64,000 bases of DNA, taken from contig JAHQIW010005256.1 in NCBI GenBank assembly GCA_019055375.1, positions 62,001-126,000 on the forward strand, in the 5' to 3' direction. Source of the DNA: Parelaphostrongylus tenuis (Eukaryota > Nematoda > Chromadorea > Rhabditida > Metastrongylidae). The position numbers and the translations under genes are program-made. The notes beneath the pieces are model-generated. The model was not told the DNA's origin. It saw only the letters and a program-made list of their open reading frames with translations, and did no database searches. This document shows positions 13,751-26,821 of this stretch, one piece after another; positions within the stretch are counted from its first letter, which is position 1; every line of letters begins with the position of its first letter.

Positions 13751-14263
13751 TGTATGCATGTATGTATGTATGTATGTATGTATGTACATATGTATGTATG
13801 CATTATGTATGTATGTATGTATGTATGCATGTATGTATGTATGTATGTATGTATGTATGTATGTATGTATGTATGTATGTATGTATGTATGTATGTATGT
13901 ATGTATGTATGTATGTATGTATGAATGAATGTATGCATGTGATGTATGTATGTATCTATGTATGTATGTATGTATGTGTGAATGTATGTATGCATGTATG
14001 TATGTATGTATGTATGTATGTACTATATATGTATGCATATGTGTATGTATGTATGTATGCATGTATGCATGTATGTATGTATGTATGTATGTATGTATGT
14101 ATGTATGTATGTATGTATGTATGTATGTATGTATGTATGTATGAATGTATGTGTATGTATGTATGTATGTATGAATGTATGTATGTATGTATATATGTAT
14201 GTATATATGTATGTATGCATGTATGCATGCATGTATGTATCATGTATGTATGTATGAGTTATG
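13576..14263. repeat. Long (TATG)n tetranucleotide array
   Basis: Nearly 690 bp of TATG repeats is broken by periodic variants (GAATG, GCATG, TACATATG, TGTGAATG). The variants recur in blocks: the segment TATGTGTGAATGTATG occurs near 13655 and again near 13974, so a block of about 320 bp was probably duplicated. The ORFs of up to 253 codons that cross it on both strands are MYVC or THIY repeats and are not genes. Confidence 0.97.
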
Positions 14264-17200
14264 GTGACGAATACTTACGTATTAATTAAAGCTTACTGAA
14301 CTGCTGAACCCCCAAAACAGTGGGCATCACTTTGTGATGCGCCCTACCATTAACTACTTCCCAACTCATGATCGTTTTAGTTTGTAAATATCTAGCGGTC
14401 TTCCGCTTTAACGCCACGTCGTGGGTTATGGAAACTTTATAGCGTAATGATTGAAGTTGAAAAGAGTGGAGAAGCTTCATGAGTGCACCTATCACACAAT
14501 CTTCACTTCCAAAGATAGACAGTTAATGCACTGATCCTCAAAAATATTTCAAAAACAATTGTTATAGACATAAGAAATCTTGTTTCATATGATAGTACTC
14601 AAACTAAAGGGACGAATGCTATTCATTAGCACATTTGCGACGGTGACTGATTTTATCGCATAAGACGACGACCAATTCTCAGCCGGGGCACGCTGGCTTT
14701 CTAGCAGTGGCAATAGCTTTTCAGTGACCACGAGATTTAAGAAATGAACGTGGACAGTCCTATAGAAAAGATCTTATTCTACCACTTTGGGGATACTTCT
14801 ACTGCACTAATTACTAGGTGTGAATGTGATCCATCATGAAGACACACTTTTGCCAACATTTGGAAGTGTTTCACAGCGAATTTTGATTTAGTACTGTTCT
14901 ATATGCTTTATACCCGCCTCATCCATATTATAACTTTGGTCCATTGCTCAGTCCATTGCTCACTGTAGCGATCGGAATTCCAATAACGGGGATTTTCCGA
15001 TCATTGAATTCGTTCGAGAACGCTTTTTTTGTATATTTCTAAATACAGTATAGTTCTCTTCGTGGCCAAACTATTTCACAACACCACCGTTTGATAAATC
15101 ATTGTTCGATTGCAGAAAGTTTTCACAAGATGAAAAAGAGTGTTGGGCGCCGCAATAAATCATCACAAAAAAAACTACTTCTGTAGGGATTATTGTGACC
15201 CATGACGCCATTTCAAATGCAACTCGTGTAGGCTACTTTTCGTTGAAGTGTTAGAATTACGTTTCATCAGTTATGTACGAGGCAGTAGAACGTCCAAGTC
15301 ATAATTCATTTAATTTTTGATTTCGATTTCGGTCACCATGGACATGAAGATCGATGAATAATGAATGAAGAGTTTGGTATTAATAAATTCATTTGGAATA
15401 CGCTATGTTATCAAATTTATTGAACATTAGAAAAGTAATTGAATCAGGGTCCTCGCGGTGCTCAGAGTTTGATGGGTTTAACCTTATAGAAAACTCCTGT
15501 GCGAATTTTGCTGAATTAGGGCAAAAAGGAGGACTAAATAGTGCAAGGTGTGGGATTGAAATTGAGAACTCTTCATGCATTGCGTGGCTTATCTGGACAC
15601 CATAGCGCACGGACCTTACCTTGTACTGAACCATGTTAAATTAGCACATTATCATTGTCAGTGTCGCAATGAAACGAATTACACATGCCGTCACGAAGGA
15701 TGGAACAAAGCGCAGCAATAGAGAAGATGATGTTGCCAACAAAAATGTCTTTTATACACCACTATGGTAGCAGTAATAACTGAGATGTAATACCGCATTA
15801 TTATGGGAGAGACAAGGAAAGAAGAAGATGAAAAAGATGCGAAGAAAAGGTTAGTGAGAAAACAATAACGCGGCGTCTAGTAAAAATCAATAAAATTGAA
15901 GCAAGAAAAACTAGTAGATAAATTAAGATATTAAACAGCTGATTACCGCCATTCACAACGTCTTCCGTTGCAGCGATAAGTTTAAAATATTAAATCCAAC
16001 TCGCGGTGTTTACAGTGTAGCGATATGAAATTGCAGTGAAACTAGTTTGGAAGATTTGTAGTCATCAGGTAAAAAAAAAAACTATAAGGGCAATAGATTG
16101 TCTTTGATCGGTAGAATCAACTGAACCGTCACATTTTGTTAAGGACATGACTGGTTCCAGACCGTTGTCATCTGTCACTAGTAATCAGTCCGTTAGCGAG
16201 AGACTTTGCTTAGTGGAGTTTCCAGCTCTTCATTGTCATCGCAGAAAGACATCTATCCTCTTTCCTTGTAATACTTTCGAATCCACAGAGAAATTCCATA
16301 ATCAAAATGCATTGAGATTCTAGGGTTCCTAATGTGGTCAAAGGAGGGGTTCAGGAAATTCTACATGTCCGGTAAACTCAAGCTGAATGTAACGAAGAGA
16401 TGCTAGAATCGTGTCAAAATGCGGCACAGGCGAGAAGTGTTTTCACACAGTAGAATGAATGACACACCCTTAAACAAGTTTTTTCTCCCACTAGGAACTG
16501 TACTCTTCTGCAGTGCAAGGTGCTGAGGTATGTAAAGTGAAATCGAGATCCGTAGTCATCAGTCACTGGAGTCATTGGCTTGTAAAAATTCTGGATAACA
16601 ACGCACCAAGAGGATTTCACTAAATAGATGTCAGCTTACAATTCTATAGCGAATGGGCCATAAACATCATTTGAAAGATGTAATAGTCACGCAACAAACT
16701 GTGAAGCAAAGAATACTGCTTTATGCTTTGCAGGACTAATTCAATAGTACATCGCTGAATGTTTTTGGCAAATAATGTCTGAATCAGACGAGTCGAATCC
16801 TATTTCTAATGCACTTATTCATCAAAGGCGCTGAAGAAGAACAATAAGGAAATTGATCGTGCGCGTTCAAATCAATAGAGACGATCCAAACGAAAAACCG
16901 ATCAGAGAATTTGAAAGACGAGCAATTCAAATAATCGGCGAAAGGCAATGAATGGCGCAATGTTCAATGAAAGGAAACATCAGCGAAAAATATGAAAGAA
17001 CTGTAAAGGCCGACGTATCATCGACAGGCAAGGTATATGAGGAAGAAACGCAATGAACAACTATGTGTCCGCAATGACAATCATAGTGTTTATACCACCA
17101 CTCATTTCAGAAATCTGGTATGTAATTGGTAATGGAAATGTTATTTTAGAAAGAAGTGTGTATACACTACATCAATAACTATGACGACTAATTTTTAGGA

Positions 17201-17268
17201 AACTCGGAAAATTGCAAGAGTATGGTTCATTCATGAAGCTTTCAAAATCATATCTAAATCGTTAAAAA
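14264..17268. other. Intergenic, no gene seen
   Basis: Short ORFs only. The overlapping opposite-strand ORFs at 15389-15634 have no recognisable content. No repeat family seen elsewhere in the window was identified here. Confidence 0.4.
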
Positions 17269-17269
17269 C

Positions 17270-18018
17270 ATTCAGGTGTCCCCTAACTTTTTGTGCACTG
17301 TTTTTTGTTCAGTTTTCTTTCTATTTCAAATTGGGTTATGCTTGAACGCTGTGACATTCTAGAGAATATTTTGAAAGCACCATCACTCGTCATCTAAATG
17401 AGATGCGCGACCACAAAGTACTGTCTCGATGGACACGTCATGGATTGACCGATCATGGCCTGCTGCACGTGAGCGAAGTACAAAGTCTTTTGCTGCGATC
17501 GCACAGGCAGGACTTTTTTAAGTCAACCATCACTGATAAGTTCGGGATCTACTATGAGAACAACACGTAGCACGCCTATTGCTTGCCAGCAGCGAAGACC
17601 CCCCAGCTCAATCAAGGTCCACGATCATGCTCGCGATAGTATGCTCGCGGTTTGCTGGGATTAACGAGGCATGCTGCTTGGTGCTCGACAGCAAGCAGAC
17701 AATGCTGACCTCTACGGGTGACAACTCCGGAAATTAGCCGTAGCAGCGCGAAAAAAAGCGCATGAAATTACTCAATGTCGTTTCATGCTCGTCCTCATGC
17801 TGCACAATTGAATCACATCATTCTGAGGAAGCTGGGCTCTACCACAGTACCATATCAATCGTATAATCGAGTCGGAAAAGTCACGCGACTCACCAGGTTT
17901 TTCTCATGCACTATTTTCTTGACTTGTCGTCTAATTTTCCCTACTGCTATATCGGAACAAATGTGATCGTGTACCTGCCAAAGAATCAAGCAGATGGATC
18001 CTCCTTTGATGAATAGGA
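17270..18018 (+). pseudogene. Mariner transposase relic (IS630-Tc1-mariner)
   Basis: Known of the family: mariner transposases carry an N-terminal HTH half, a WVPHEL linker, a D,D34D catalytic core and an HDNARPH motif. Seen here, in shifting frames: a terminal-repeat-like CAGGTGTCCCCTAACTTTTT near 17276; then a stretch with STITRHLNE and LSRWTRHGLTDH near 17378-17450 (family SxVSRHL and WVPHELT). Next come a QDFFKSTITD/YYENNT block, DLYG-QLRKLA near 17710, HARPHAAQLNH near 17785, and a C-terminal ADGSSFDE before a stop near 18017. The first catalytic Asp region reads ITDKFGIYYENN, and several stops and frameshifts separate the blocks. Most of the N-terminal half is deleted, so the element cannot encode an active enzyme. 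No convincing right terminal repeat was seen. Confidence 0.85.
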
Positions 18019-20200
18019 CTGAGCACTACAATGTAAGCGTACGCTTGTGATAGTTCATAATTCTTGATGTCAATAGAACTGTGATTCTGATATCAAATCA
18101 CACTGTGAAAGTGTGTGACACGTGTTCCGCTTAGCTTTCAAGAAATTAAAGCACAATTTGTACAATGGAGTGTTCGACACGTTGCTTGTGAATGGTAACC
18201 ACTTCTATGGTAGAGTCTAGACAAGTGGAGACGCGATTTTTCACGGAATGTAGTGAAAACAAAGTGATCCATTATTCGTTTGCGAAGGAAAAGAATCGGG
18301 AAAATATTGAAATTATTTCGATAATGATTAATTTTATCAAAATAGTGCCATTATATTCAAAGTTATCTGAACAAATTGCATTCAAATCTATTGATACATC
18401 AAGAAAAAATTATATTATGGTTAAAAAGTCGCCAAAAGTTTAGTAGTAGCGGGCCAGAGGATAGAGGAAAGAGAGACTTTGACAAGAAACCTCCGTATGA
18501 AGGGGAAACTATCCCTTGTATGTATAACTACAAAGATTTGGCTCGATTGAGTGTCGTTTTGAATTTTCTTTCTAAAAAAATACCAACAAATTATATTTAA
18601 CAATTTTGAAATGGAAAGATTGGACGAAGTCCGGGTTTACACTTCTTTAGCAATTTTGTTCCCGAGCTTACCAAAACTAATGTGGTTTCAGGCTTTACAC
18701 TGTTGAACAATTTTGCAATAGCAATTTAAAAGAAATAAAGCACCTTTCACGACAGTGTATACATAATTTCCATCTCCTGAGGACTTTCCTGTTACATATC
18801 AAAACGCGTCAACAGACTTAACATATCATATCTGTATACCGATCTTCTTAAATATTGTACTATCCGCTAGTTGTGGTCCTGACGCGATCGTCAAGTGTTG
18901 CGACACATGTGAAACTATTATTTTGCGCAAAATTACTCACTGAAAATGATTTTACAATAATTTATCTCTTCCGTTTAGAGTGTCTTTGTTTCTATTCACC
19001 TCTCCGACATGTTCGCATTTATGTCAACTCAAGGACGATTCGAAGCGAATTCTGGCGCGAAAATTTCGTAAGTAGTCACGAATTTCCTATTCGAATTTGC
19101 ATTTGTGTGATTGTGTGACAAGATCAAATGATTATGATTTCATGCTGCAACTACAGTGGATTTACAGAATTCCAATCCATCTGAGCTCATCGAGAATATA
19201 CAAAGTGAAATCAACACCTCTGTTCTTAGGTATAACTGCTAAACCTGTAACAAGTTTTAGTAGTATGAAAGTGTTGATCGGTGCATGACTTTTAGAAAAA
19301 CATGCCGTAAAAAGAATTAGCTATGTAAGTATCCATAAACATAATTATATTTTCTTACTATGACCTGAACAAATACTGAGAATAGTATTGGAAATGATGT
19401 GATAAAATATGGAGTAAGAAGTTCAGTAACTATAAGGATCTACTGTATAATACAATATAAATGGAAAGAAATATAAACCGGTTGCGTAAAGAGAGAAAAG
19501 CATTGTTTCAGAAGAGTGTACATATGCGCAACTACTGATAGAAAAGGGAATTCTAACGTTAAAGCAGGGAGTGGATTGATATACAAACGGTCTATACCAA
19601 GACGTTTAGTCAGAAGTGCACTGAACAGTCCGCCTTTGCAGAAATAGTCCCAAACAACGTCTACCAAAGTCCTTTTTTTTTCATATTCGCCTATAAACTC
19701 ATCGCATCATCAAACTGCTAGCCTTTTTTCAAAAGATGCAGTATTTCGATAATGAAGCTTTATATTAGTTTTTCTATAATTTAGGCCTAAGGAAGATGCT
19801 GCTCTCATGGTGATCACAAGTGACCAATCTGTAATTTTTCTGCATCGTAAGAAATTCTATCCAATCGCTGTCAGCTAAAGGTGCAAAGCGTTTTTTGGAA
19901 AGTTTCGCAATTGAAACCTGATTTCTACGAGCAATACATTACTCTTCTGAGCTCCTAAACTGATGAACACAAAATCACTCACGCCATTTCATTCAAACTT
20001 TGGTCTTCATACTAGTACGACCTTGTTCACGCAGCCGGAACAAGGAAATAGGTTCGTTCTACTACCATTAAAGAATGAAAGGGTACTCGGTGATGGATTT
20101 TTCGAATTTAGGTGTTGCAGCAGCAATAAGTGTAAAGCCTTCTGATGGTTCGGTGGCCACAGTATTAGTTGTATGTTCATCAAAGCTTACAATGTGATAT
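18019..20200. other. Intergenic, no gene seen
   Basis: ORFs of 60-87 codons on both strands overlap each other and show no recognised motif. No repeat was recognised. Confidence 0.4.
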
Positions 20201-20202
20201 TA

Positions 20203-20492
20203 GGCATTCTCATAAGTCTCGGCGCCACACCAATAAACACCAAATTTATTGACCAGAAGTAGTTGAAATTATGTGACAACACTATTCAAAGTATGCGCCA
20301 TCATTCTCAAACACATTTCTACCATCTTTTAGGCAACAAATCAACATCGCTTAGTGCAGAATTTTCTGAGCTTTCTTTCGGTATCAAATTCTGATGGCGC
20401 ATAACTTTGAATAGTATTTCTAAGCAATTCTAATTACTTTTGTTTGATGAATTGGTTTTCTTCTGCTGTAGGGCCAGAACTTATAAGAAGAC
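20203..20492. mobile_element. Mariner-type MITE with long terminal inverted repeats
   Basis: The element is flanked by TA on both sides (20201-20202 and 20493-20494). The two ends form imperfect inverted repeats of about 105 bp; the innermost part is almost perfect (ACTATTCAAAGTATGCGCCA at about 20283 against its complement near 20414). The same terminal sequence, including AATAAACACC and the AAAAGTAATT-like stretch, is found at the right end of the mariner derivative at 21339-21927. It has no coding capacity. It is inferred to be a non-autonomous mariner derivative. Confidence 0.8.
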
Positions 20493-20929
20493 TAAGTAAC
20501 AACTTTGCATTCTGGCTGATCAGAAGCTAATTAAGATCTAGCTCTATGCTCTATACTTAAGCTAACTTATAAGATCACGTAGAAAACAGAACAGTGCATG
20601 GAAAAGAGGCTAGAAAAGTGTAGATAAGAAAGATAGGGTTGAGTATGCAATAGCAGGAACTACGAAAGCACATGAAGCCCACACAAGGCATAAACAATTC
20701 ATGACCGCCCACGAGCTATTACGACATATCTTTTCCTGTCAGAATAGTTAGAAGTGTTTATACAAGTGCTCTACTAAGAGTACTTTACTAGTTTCGAATA
20801 ACTCAAGATTGATTTTGGTTTTCAGGTGACAAAAAGTGAAACGACTCGTTTCGTTGAACGAAGCACTTTTAGTAAACATTTGAAAGCTCATGTCTCTGGT
20901 TACTGTGCTATGTGACCATTTTTTTTTGA

Positions 20930-21080
20930 AAAGCCATTTTATAACGCTCTAGCAGGAAAATAAAACATTTGTGCTACATACACGCACATTTCTCGCAGAA
21001 AAGAACTCTCCTCAAATTGTGAGCAGCCATATAACGTGAGTTTCAGTAAAATAAAATCAAGTTTTACATACGAGAATTAT
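20930..21080. repeat. Unit of the ~160-bp dispersed foldback repeat
   Basis: The stretch running through an AACGCTCTAGCAGG-like start, an ACACGCACATTTCTCGCAG core and AAGAACTCTCCTCAAATTG matches units at 45.7-46.0 kb and 42.5 kb. It is one of many copies of the repeat that builds the giant inverted repeat at 41.85-42.66 kb. Confidence 0.6.
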
Positions 21081-21338
21081 TTGCTTGTCGGTTAGTGTGT
21101 AGACTGGGTCACGATTCGATACGGCGTTCTGCGATCGATCTCGCTGGCGCAACTCACACGTGAGCGCAATTTTTGGGTTCTTTTCGGTTATCTGACAGGC
21201 ACATTTGATGACTGTCCTTTCTGACAAAGACTTTTTATTAGACTACCAACTACTACTCGAAAGCTTTGATTTCGAAGAATTTAAGAATGCACCTACTTTT
21301 TGAAATGGACTTCTTACAGCGCTGTAGCACTCAAAATA

Positions 21339-21927
21339 ATGTCAGGTCGTCCCAGGAATTTTGCAGTAATGTAATAAGCACAGAATTATTAGCTAATAGT
21401 AAGTGAAATTTCATGATTTTGGAATCGCTCCGCATTTTCTTCCAAACATTTTGGCATACAACTTACCTATACTTGCTTCAAGATGGAGCTGTCGTGGGAA
21501 CAAATTTGCTTGCTACTCATGAATGAATGGTTTGTTAGAGAAAATGGTAGTGGATGGATGCGCAAGATTATTGGAGCTTCCTGTAGACAGCTCGAGCGCA
21601 ACTGATCCATCAGAGTGCTCTCTCCAGCTTTGAACTTCGCAAGCCACTTGCTAGCCGTCATTTCTGCAATCGTATCATAGCTCTAAAATCCATTAATCTT
21701 GACGCCGCTACATTAGTATATTTCCCCTCCGCTATATTTGTACATGAGTAGCAAGCGAATTTGTTCTCACCACTGCTTCATCTTCAAGCAAGTATAGGCA
21801 AGTTGTAGAGTGAAATGTTCGCAAGAAAGTGCACAGTTGCATGATACCAACATCACGCAATTTTAATTACTTTTGGTTGATAATTTCGGTGTTTATTGCT
21901 CTGGTTCCAAAACTTATGGACTGACTC
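21339..21927. mobile_element. Palindromic mariner derivative (two facing 5' ends)
   Basis: TA lies at both edges (21337-21338, 21928-21929), and both ends start with a GTCAG-type mariner terminus. On the minus strand, the right half encodes a mariner N-terminal domain: EQIRLLLMYKY near 21770, then ASKWLAKFKAGESTLMDQ near 21650-21600 (family RWFxKFRxGDxSLED). On the plus strand, the left half starts a second mariner-like N-terminus at 21483 (MELSWEQICLLLMNEW). Inverted repeats of 63 bp at 21459-21521 and 21743-21805 contain these two starts, so the element consists of two mariner 5' ends facing each other, with the catalytic part lost. Confidence 0.8.
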
Positions 21928-21964
21928 TAATAATAATATCTCACACACATCAAGCATTATCGTG

Positions 21965-23345
21965 TTTGTGTCTTGAAAGACAGAGCTCTGTCTCCTGACT
22001 CAAACTAGTCATCGAATAGCGTAAATCTCGCAGATTTTTAAAACGTATTTGTTTTCAAAAAGGCTTATAAAATTTTGCTTTACACGCGTGCACGTTTTCA
22101 AGCGGATTTTCGTTATTGATATAGAATTTTTTCTTCGTTTCGTATAGAATGTTGCGTTTTTTCTTTTGAGATTATAGAGAAGACATTGATTTGTCGTTCT
22201 AAGGCTGAGGCTTTTTATTTTCATTTCATATTGCCAAATAAACCTGAGCGGGGCCTGCAAGCCTAAGTCAAAGCAGCCTAAGCCTTAGCACAAAGGGCAT
22301 ATGATCGTATAGAAGAAATCACCTAGTGTCAGAGTTACCCGTTTCATCTAAATTTCCTAGTAAGGCGAAAAGAAGTCCCACATTCAAAAACAAAAACCAA
22401 ACATAACGTGTGAATCATGCTACGAGGAAGAACATTGGCGCTGCGCGGCAGATCTCAGATCTATCTCAATCTTATTTTCCTTGCTACAGTGCAGTAAAAC
22501 GGTCTTACCTAAAACCAAACATAATTTTGAAATAGCTGGATCTTACATTACCGAATAAGTGTATAGGAGAGAGCTCTGTCATGCGAAAAATACGCGTATG
22601 TCAGAAGAACTACACTTTCTTTGATACAGCGATCTAAAAAGACTTTTAAAAAATAGTGCGCGACGCATGTGAAACGTAGTTTTTTCTAGTACTACCGAGT
22701 TGTAAGAAGTCCTTACTGAATAGCATCTACATTTTTGACTTTTCATTATTCTTTTGAAAGTCATTACTTAGCAAAAGAGATTCCTTCATATGTGCGTGAC
22801 CGATAACCGAAAAGATTAAATTTTGTTGTATAACCTGAGAGTTTTTCTGCTCTTTGAAAGTAACTCCAGATAAAACACATGACTCTGATATCATTAAATT
22901 TCCTCTACGCACTAATATCCTCTGCTTGCTTTTTTCCAAAAAACGATTCCGTAGAGTAGTAGCGATAGATTCAAGTATTCGTTTGATTGATAGATAAGTG
23001 ACAACTTTGCGAAAGCATTGATTGTGGACTCTTATGTAAATTTCTTGTCCAGCAAAAGAGGTCATCTCTTTATTTGCCCCAGATAACCGAAAAAAATCGG
23101 ACTCAATTTGAGAGATCGTAAAGCAATACTTAAAGTAATTCGCATACTTATTTGAATAATGTTGCGGCACGTACGTTTAGGCTCTGATTAAGACAAAGTC
23201 GCCAAAACGTAGCTGTCGATTTTGAGCAAGATATACCAACTTCGCGTAAGCTTTGAATAACGACTGTTTTCAAAGCATGGACTAAATTGTATGACGTCGA
23301 TTTAAGTGTACCATCATTTAGGGTTAGAACTGAAGCGTCAACTTG
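21965..23345. repeat. Cluster of ~160-bp dispersed repeat units
   Basis: Repeated blocks include GACAGAGCTCTGTC near 21970 then TCGAATAGCGTAAATCTCGC near 22013, GAGAGCTCTGTCATGCGAAA near 22566, and two copies of AGCAAAAGAG followed by GATAACCGAAAA near 22770-22815 and 23050-23095. The same phrases recur at 36, 42 and 46 kb. The 147-codon minus-strand ORF at 22727-23170 lies inside this repeat and is probably not a gene. Confidence 0.6.
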
Positions 23346-25530
23346 CGCCAAAATTGTAAAGCGAAAGTAAATATGCAAATCTTTGATGGAAAAAATTAAT
23401 AGAAGTAGCTTTAAAATAAGAAACGCGTACAGCATTTGAATTTATGAATTTTAGAAAATATGTAGTTGAATGAGGATAATTTCCAGGCTGACATTGTTCT
23501 ACATAGAGAACGGCGGAAATCTAAAATATGCAGAGCGTAGAAATCTGGTTTAAGAAAAAAAAATTTGTCCATATTCAAAGACCAGTAGTCGTATTCGGCG
23601 TCGATTACTATAAAGTAAGTAGACTTTGCCCGCTGAAATATGTACGATCACCGAGTCAATTTTCGCTTGAACAGAAACAAAATGTGGATTTGGGAATAAC
23701 TTCATGAATCGATACCGAGAATATATTTGAAAACCTTGTTAAAAATTCTTCAAAGACTGAAACCAATTAGTTAGTAGGTACACACTCAGTCTATTGCAGT
23801 TAGAGAGCGAAAACTAATCGATAAGTACTAAACACATTGATAACGAGCTGATAATGAATTGAAAGTGATTTCGACCGATTTTCAACACGCATCGGTGCCT
23901 AGCGCTGTGATGACCTCGTTACGATGATGATTTCTTCTTTTCTATGAATGCACAAAATGTATCTAACAGCCACTTGAGTCATTCCACATGCATCGTTGAT
24001 AGAATCTCATCGTTGCCCAGTAGTAACACCGAAAATGGTCATAATAGAGGAATCCTTTTTCAAAAGTGAGTCTAATTAGTCATGACGGAGCATTTCATAT
24101 TGAATAGGGCTCTCAAATCTTGTCTGTTTTTCAAGCTGCTTTCGCTTTATTAATCTTAGCCGCGTCAGTAACTCTCTAACCTGACACACTACGCAGACAC
24201 AATGACACGTCATTAGTAAAGCATCTATATAACACTTCGTGATGAGATGAGCTTTATGAAAATCAAACCAATTATTATTCATAGTAGAACGTAGTAGTCG
24301 GTATAATTTCTATGCAGATTTCTTGTGGTTTCTTTCGATGCACAAAGCTTCTTCTTTCTCCTAACATAATCCATTGATAGTTAACTCGGCATGGATGCTG
24401 AAACGCAGTTCGTCCACGGAGACCTGTCCTCTTGATAACTTCTTCTTTAATTTCCCATCTACGACGAAACACTTTTGCTGTTGAAGAGAGCGGCTGCACG
24501 CCGATTGTGACTATGAACATGGACCACAAACTGGATGAGAGAAACGTAGGAATACTTGTGAAACACGAACGAAAACCTGACCATGTAACGAAAATCGAGT
24601 GTAGTTTCTGAATTGCAGGGGCAAATGAGCAGGGTGATCTCCACAGGAAAACGTAACGAATCGTACAAACTTCGGGTGCTTTTCCATGCGAGCGCATCGA
24701 GAAATTAGACGTCGCGAATGTGTTAGAATTCTAATATTTTCTCCAACTAGCTATGAATATTATGAACTCGTTGATTCAATTAGAAAGCCGTAAAACAATA
24801 CTATCAAAAAAAGTCTTTAGGATTTTCTTCCACTTAAGGATAATAACTGGAGCCTCCTCGAAGGACCGCTTGGAAGTAAAGCTGTTACTAAAGCTTCGTT
24901 TGTAAGCTCAGCAACCTAGAGAAACACATCATCCTCCGACATGGGCGGAGCGCTAGTTCAACTCCCGTCTGAGGTTCATAGCAGTGCACATCACTCAACA
25001 TTCTTAAATTTGATTACTAGAACATCAGTTGCTATAAAAGCTATACAGTAAAAAAATTTTACAGATTTTAAAAAATATAGTTTATTGAAATTGATTCCTG
25101 AAACATTTCAGCTCACCGTCTGACTTAGCAATGCTCTCTAACCACCGTCATGATTTGGTTCGTGCAGTGTAGCAACAGTTATTTCAAACTTTTGACAAAG
25201 TGCAATAGAGCGTATATTTCTACTGTTTGCGATGACACTTGAAATTAAAAACTCTGAATAATGTTGTGTAGTCGCTGGAAACTTACGAAGACAAATTTTC
25301 TAACAGAGCTCACTTTTCTTCAAAGGACATCGCGATTATCAGTGTAAATTTCATTGAGTACTAGATTTTCTTCTATGAGTGAAATATGACGCATAACGTA
25401 CTAATCAGCTTTCTTCAGGCATCATGCAATTCCTGTACGAGCTCGTTAGATCTTGATATAAGATACACATATTATCGTACCAAAAGGTTATATGCTTCGT
25501 GAATGAAAAATCTGGAGGAATTAGGGACAG
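23346..25530. other. Intergenic, one unassigned ORF
   Basis: The longest ORF is 140 codons at 24275-24697 (-), overlapped in another frame by a 69-codon ORF. The C-terminal half of the longer one is basic and looks moderately protein-like, but I recognise no domain and see no confirming splice sites. Confidence 0.35.
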
Positions 25531-25532
25531 AC

Positions 25533-25797
25533 CTGATTGCTGGCGACCTCGTCAATGATGGGCGTAGTCACCTTCTCCGTCAAAACGTTTGTCTCACAGC
25601 GCTGAGCCATGCCGTCTTTGTCCGACTCGTGTTGGGGTTTTCGTAGTGGTTCTCTTGGCTCCTCTTTGCCTCGGACTTCATAGACATCATTTCCCTGATC
25701 GCCATTGCTTTTCTGCCTACCTTTTGGTTTGTAGCAGGAGCATAACAGCTTTGATTTCACGCCGTTCGCCAACGGCATCACACCTACGGTGGTGATT
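25533..25797 (-). CDS. Internal exon of an unrecognised protein
   Basis: On the minus strand a textbook nematode acceptor (ATGCTTTCAG) precedes an 88-codon open segment, which ends at GCAATCAG followed by GTCTGT, an acceptable donor. The first base completes a codon and the exon ends in phase 0. The peptide begins ITTVGVMPLANGVKSKLL, continues through CSCYKPKGRQKSNGD and becomes very polar, with many Lys, Glu and Gln. It could be a cytoplasmic tail after a membrane segment, but that is inference. I see no partner exon within 1 kb on either side that I can defend, and I do not recognise the family. Confidence 0.55.
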
Positions 25798-26815
25798 CTG
25801 AAAGCATGTAAAGTGAACTGCGCAGCATTTATAACGAAATAGGGAGCAACATGTCGATTGTCGATTTCTCAAACTGCTCTCATACCAATGAATAAACCTA
25901 GATCTTCCTCCATTCTTATCTTCAGAACGAAAAGGAATTGCTCGATAGCGTTATGAAACAAATGTGGATGAAAATGTTGCTAAATCTTCTTTGGCTACAA
26001 CGCGTTAGTTCGACAGCCATTTCCATTTTAGAACATAAGTTTAGAGCAAAGGCCAAATTTCGCATATACAATGGCAAAAATTTTTTCCAGGCATCAGAGA
26101 GAGCATAAAATATGTTTGTCAAAGATAGTGTGTGAAAATCGCCCGAATAGACATCCAAAAAACGAATCAATAGAAACGTGAAACACAGACTTTACAAGGG
26201 TAAAACCTGTACCGAATGCAACGTATCTACGATTTGTTTTCAAATGAAAAACCTATTTGAGATGAATATGACGTAATACATCGTCGGCGCCACAACATTC
26301 GCTCGGACTAGCACTTTCTCCTACTTTTATGAGTTTATCAACTGGCTCAAGACATTTTACAAACAATTAAAAAGTGATTTATCCATCAGTTGTTTGAGTC
26401 CTTGTGACAGGTAGGCTACACATTAAACTTTAGTTTACAAGTATTTCACAGTTGATAGTTTGAACTACTCATCTATTGAGGAACGCTGGCACGAGAAACA
26501 CCAAATACACCATATTTTTGCTGAAATACTCCTTTTTGTACTTCTCTTACCAGTGAGGTACTCTATCATTTGCTGAACTGATCTGTGGAATAGGTTTACT
26601 CTTAGCTGAGGCTCTAGGTGAAACTTTCTTTCGACTTACGTTATTCTTTCGTGGATTCAATCTCATTTTACATAGCAGTTGACACTGTAAAGTGCTCTTC
26701 AGCCACGATGAGATGATGAGTCATTTCGAATTGAGTAGAGTGGCTATAGGAGATAAGAATGAAATCCTTCACAAAAGGAATTAACATCTGTATCTAGAAA
26801 AACTCATGAATCTAT
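25798..26815. other. Intergenic, no gene seen
   Basis: Possibly intron of the gene that owns the exon at 25533-25797. Nothing else is readable. Confidence 0.35.
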
Positions 26816-26821
26816 AAACAA

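Noticed and set aside
13460..14289. Long ORFs on both strands (up to 253 codons) of MYVC / THIY repeats
   Set aside because: They are translations of the TATG microsatellite and appear in every frame.
22727..23170. 147-codon minus-strand ORF
   Set aside because: It lies inside the dispersed ~160-bp repeat cluster, and no domain or splice sites are seen.
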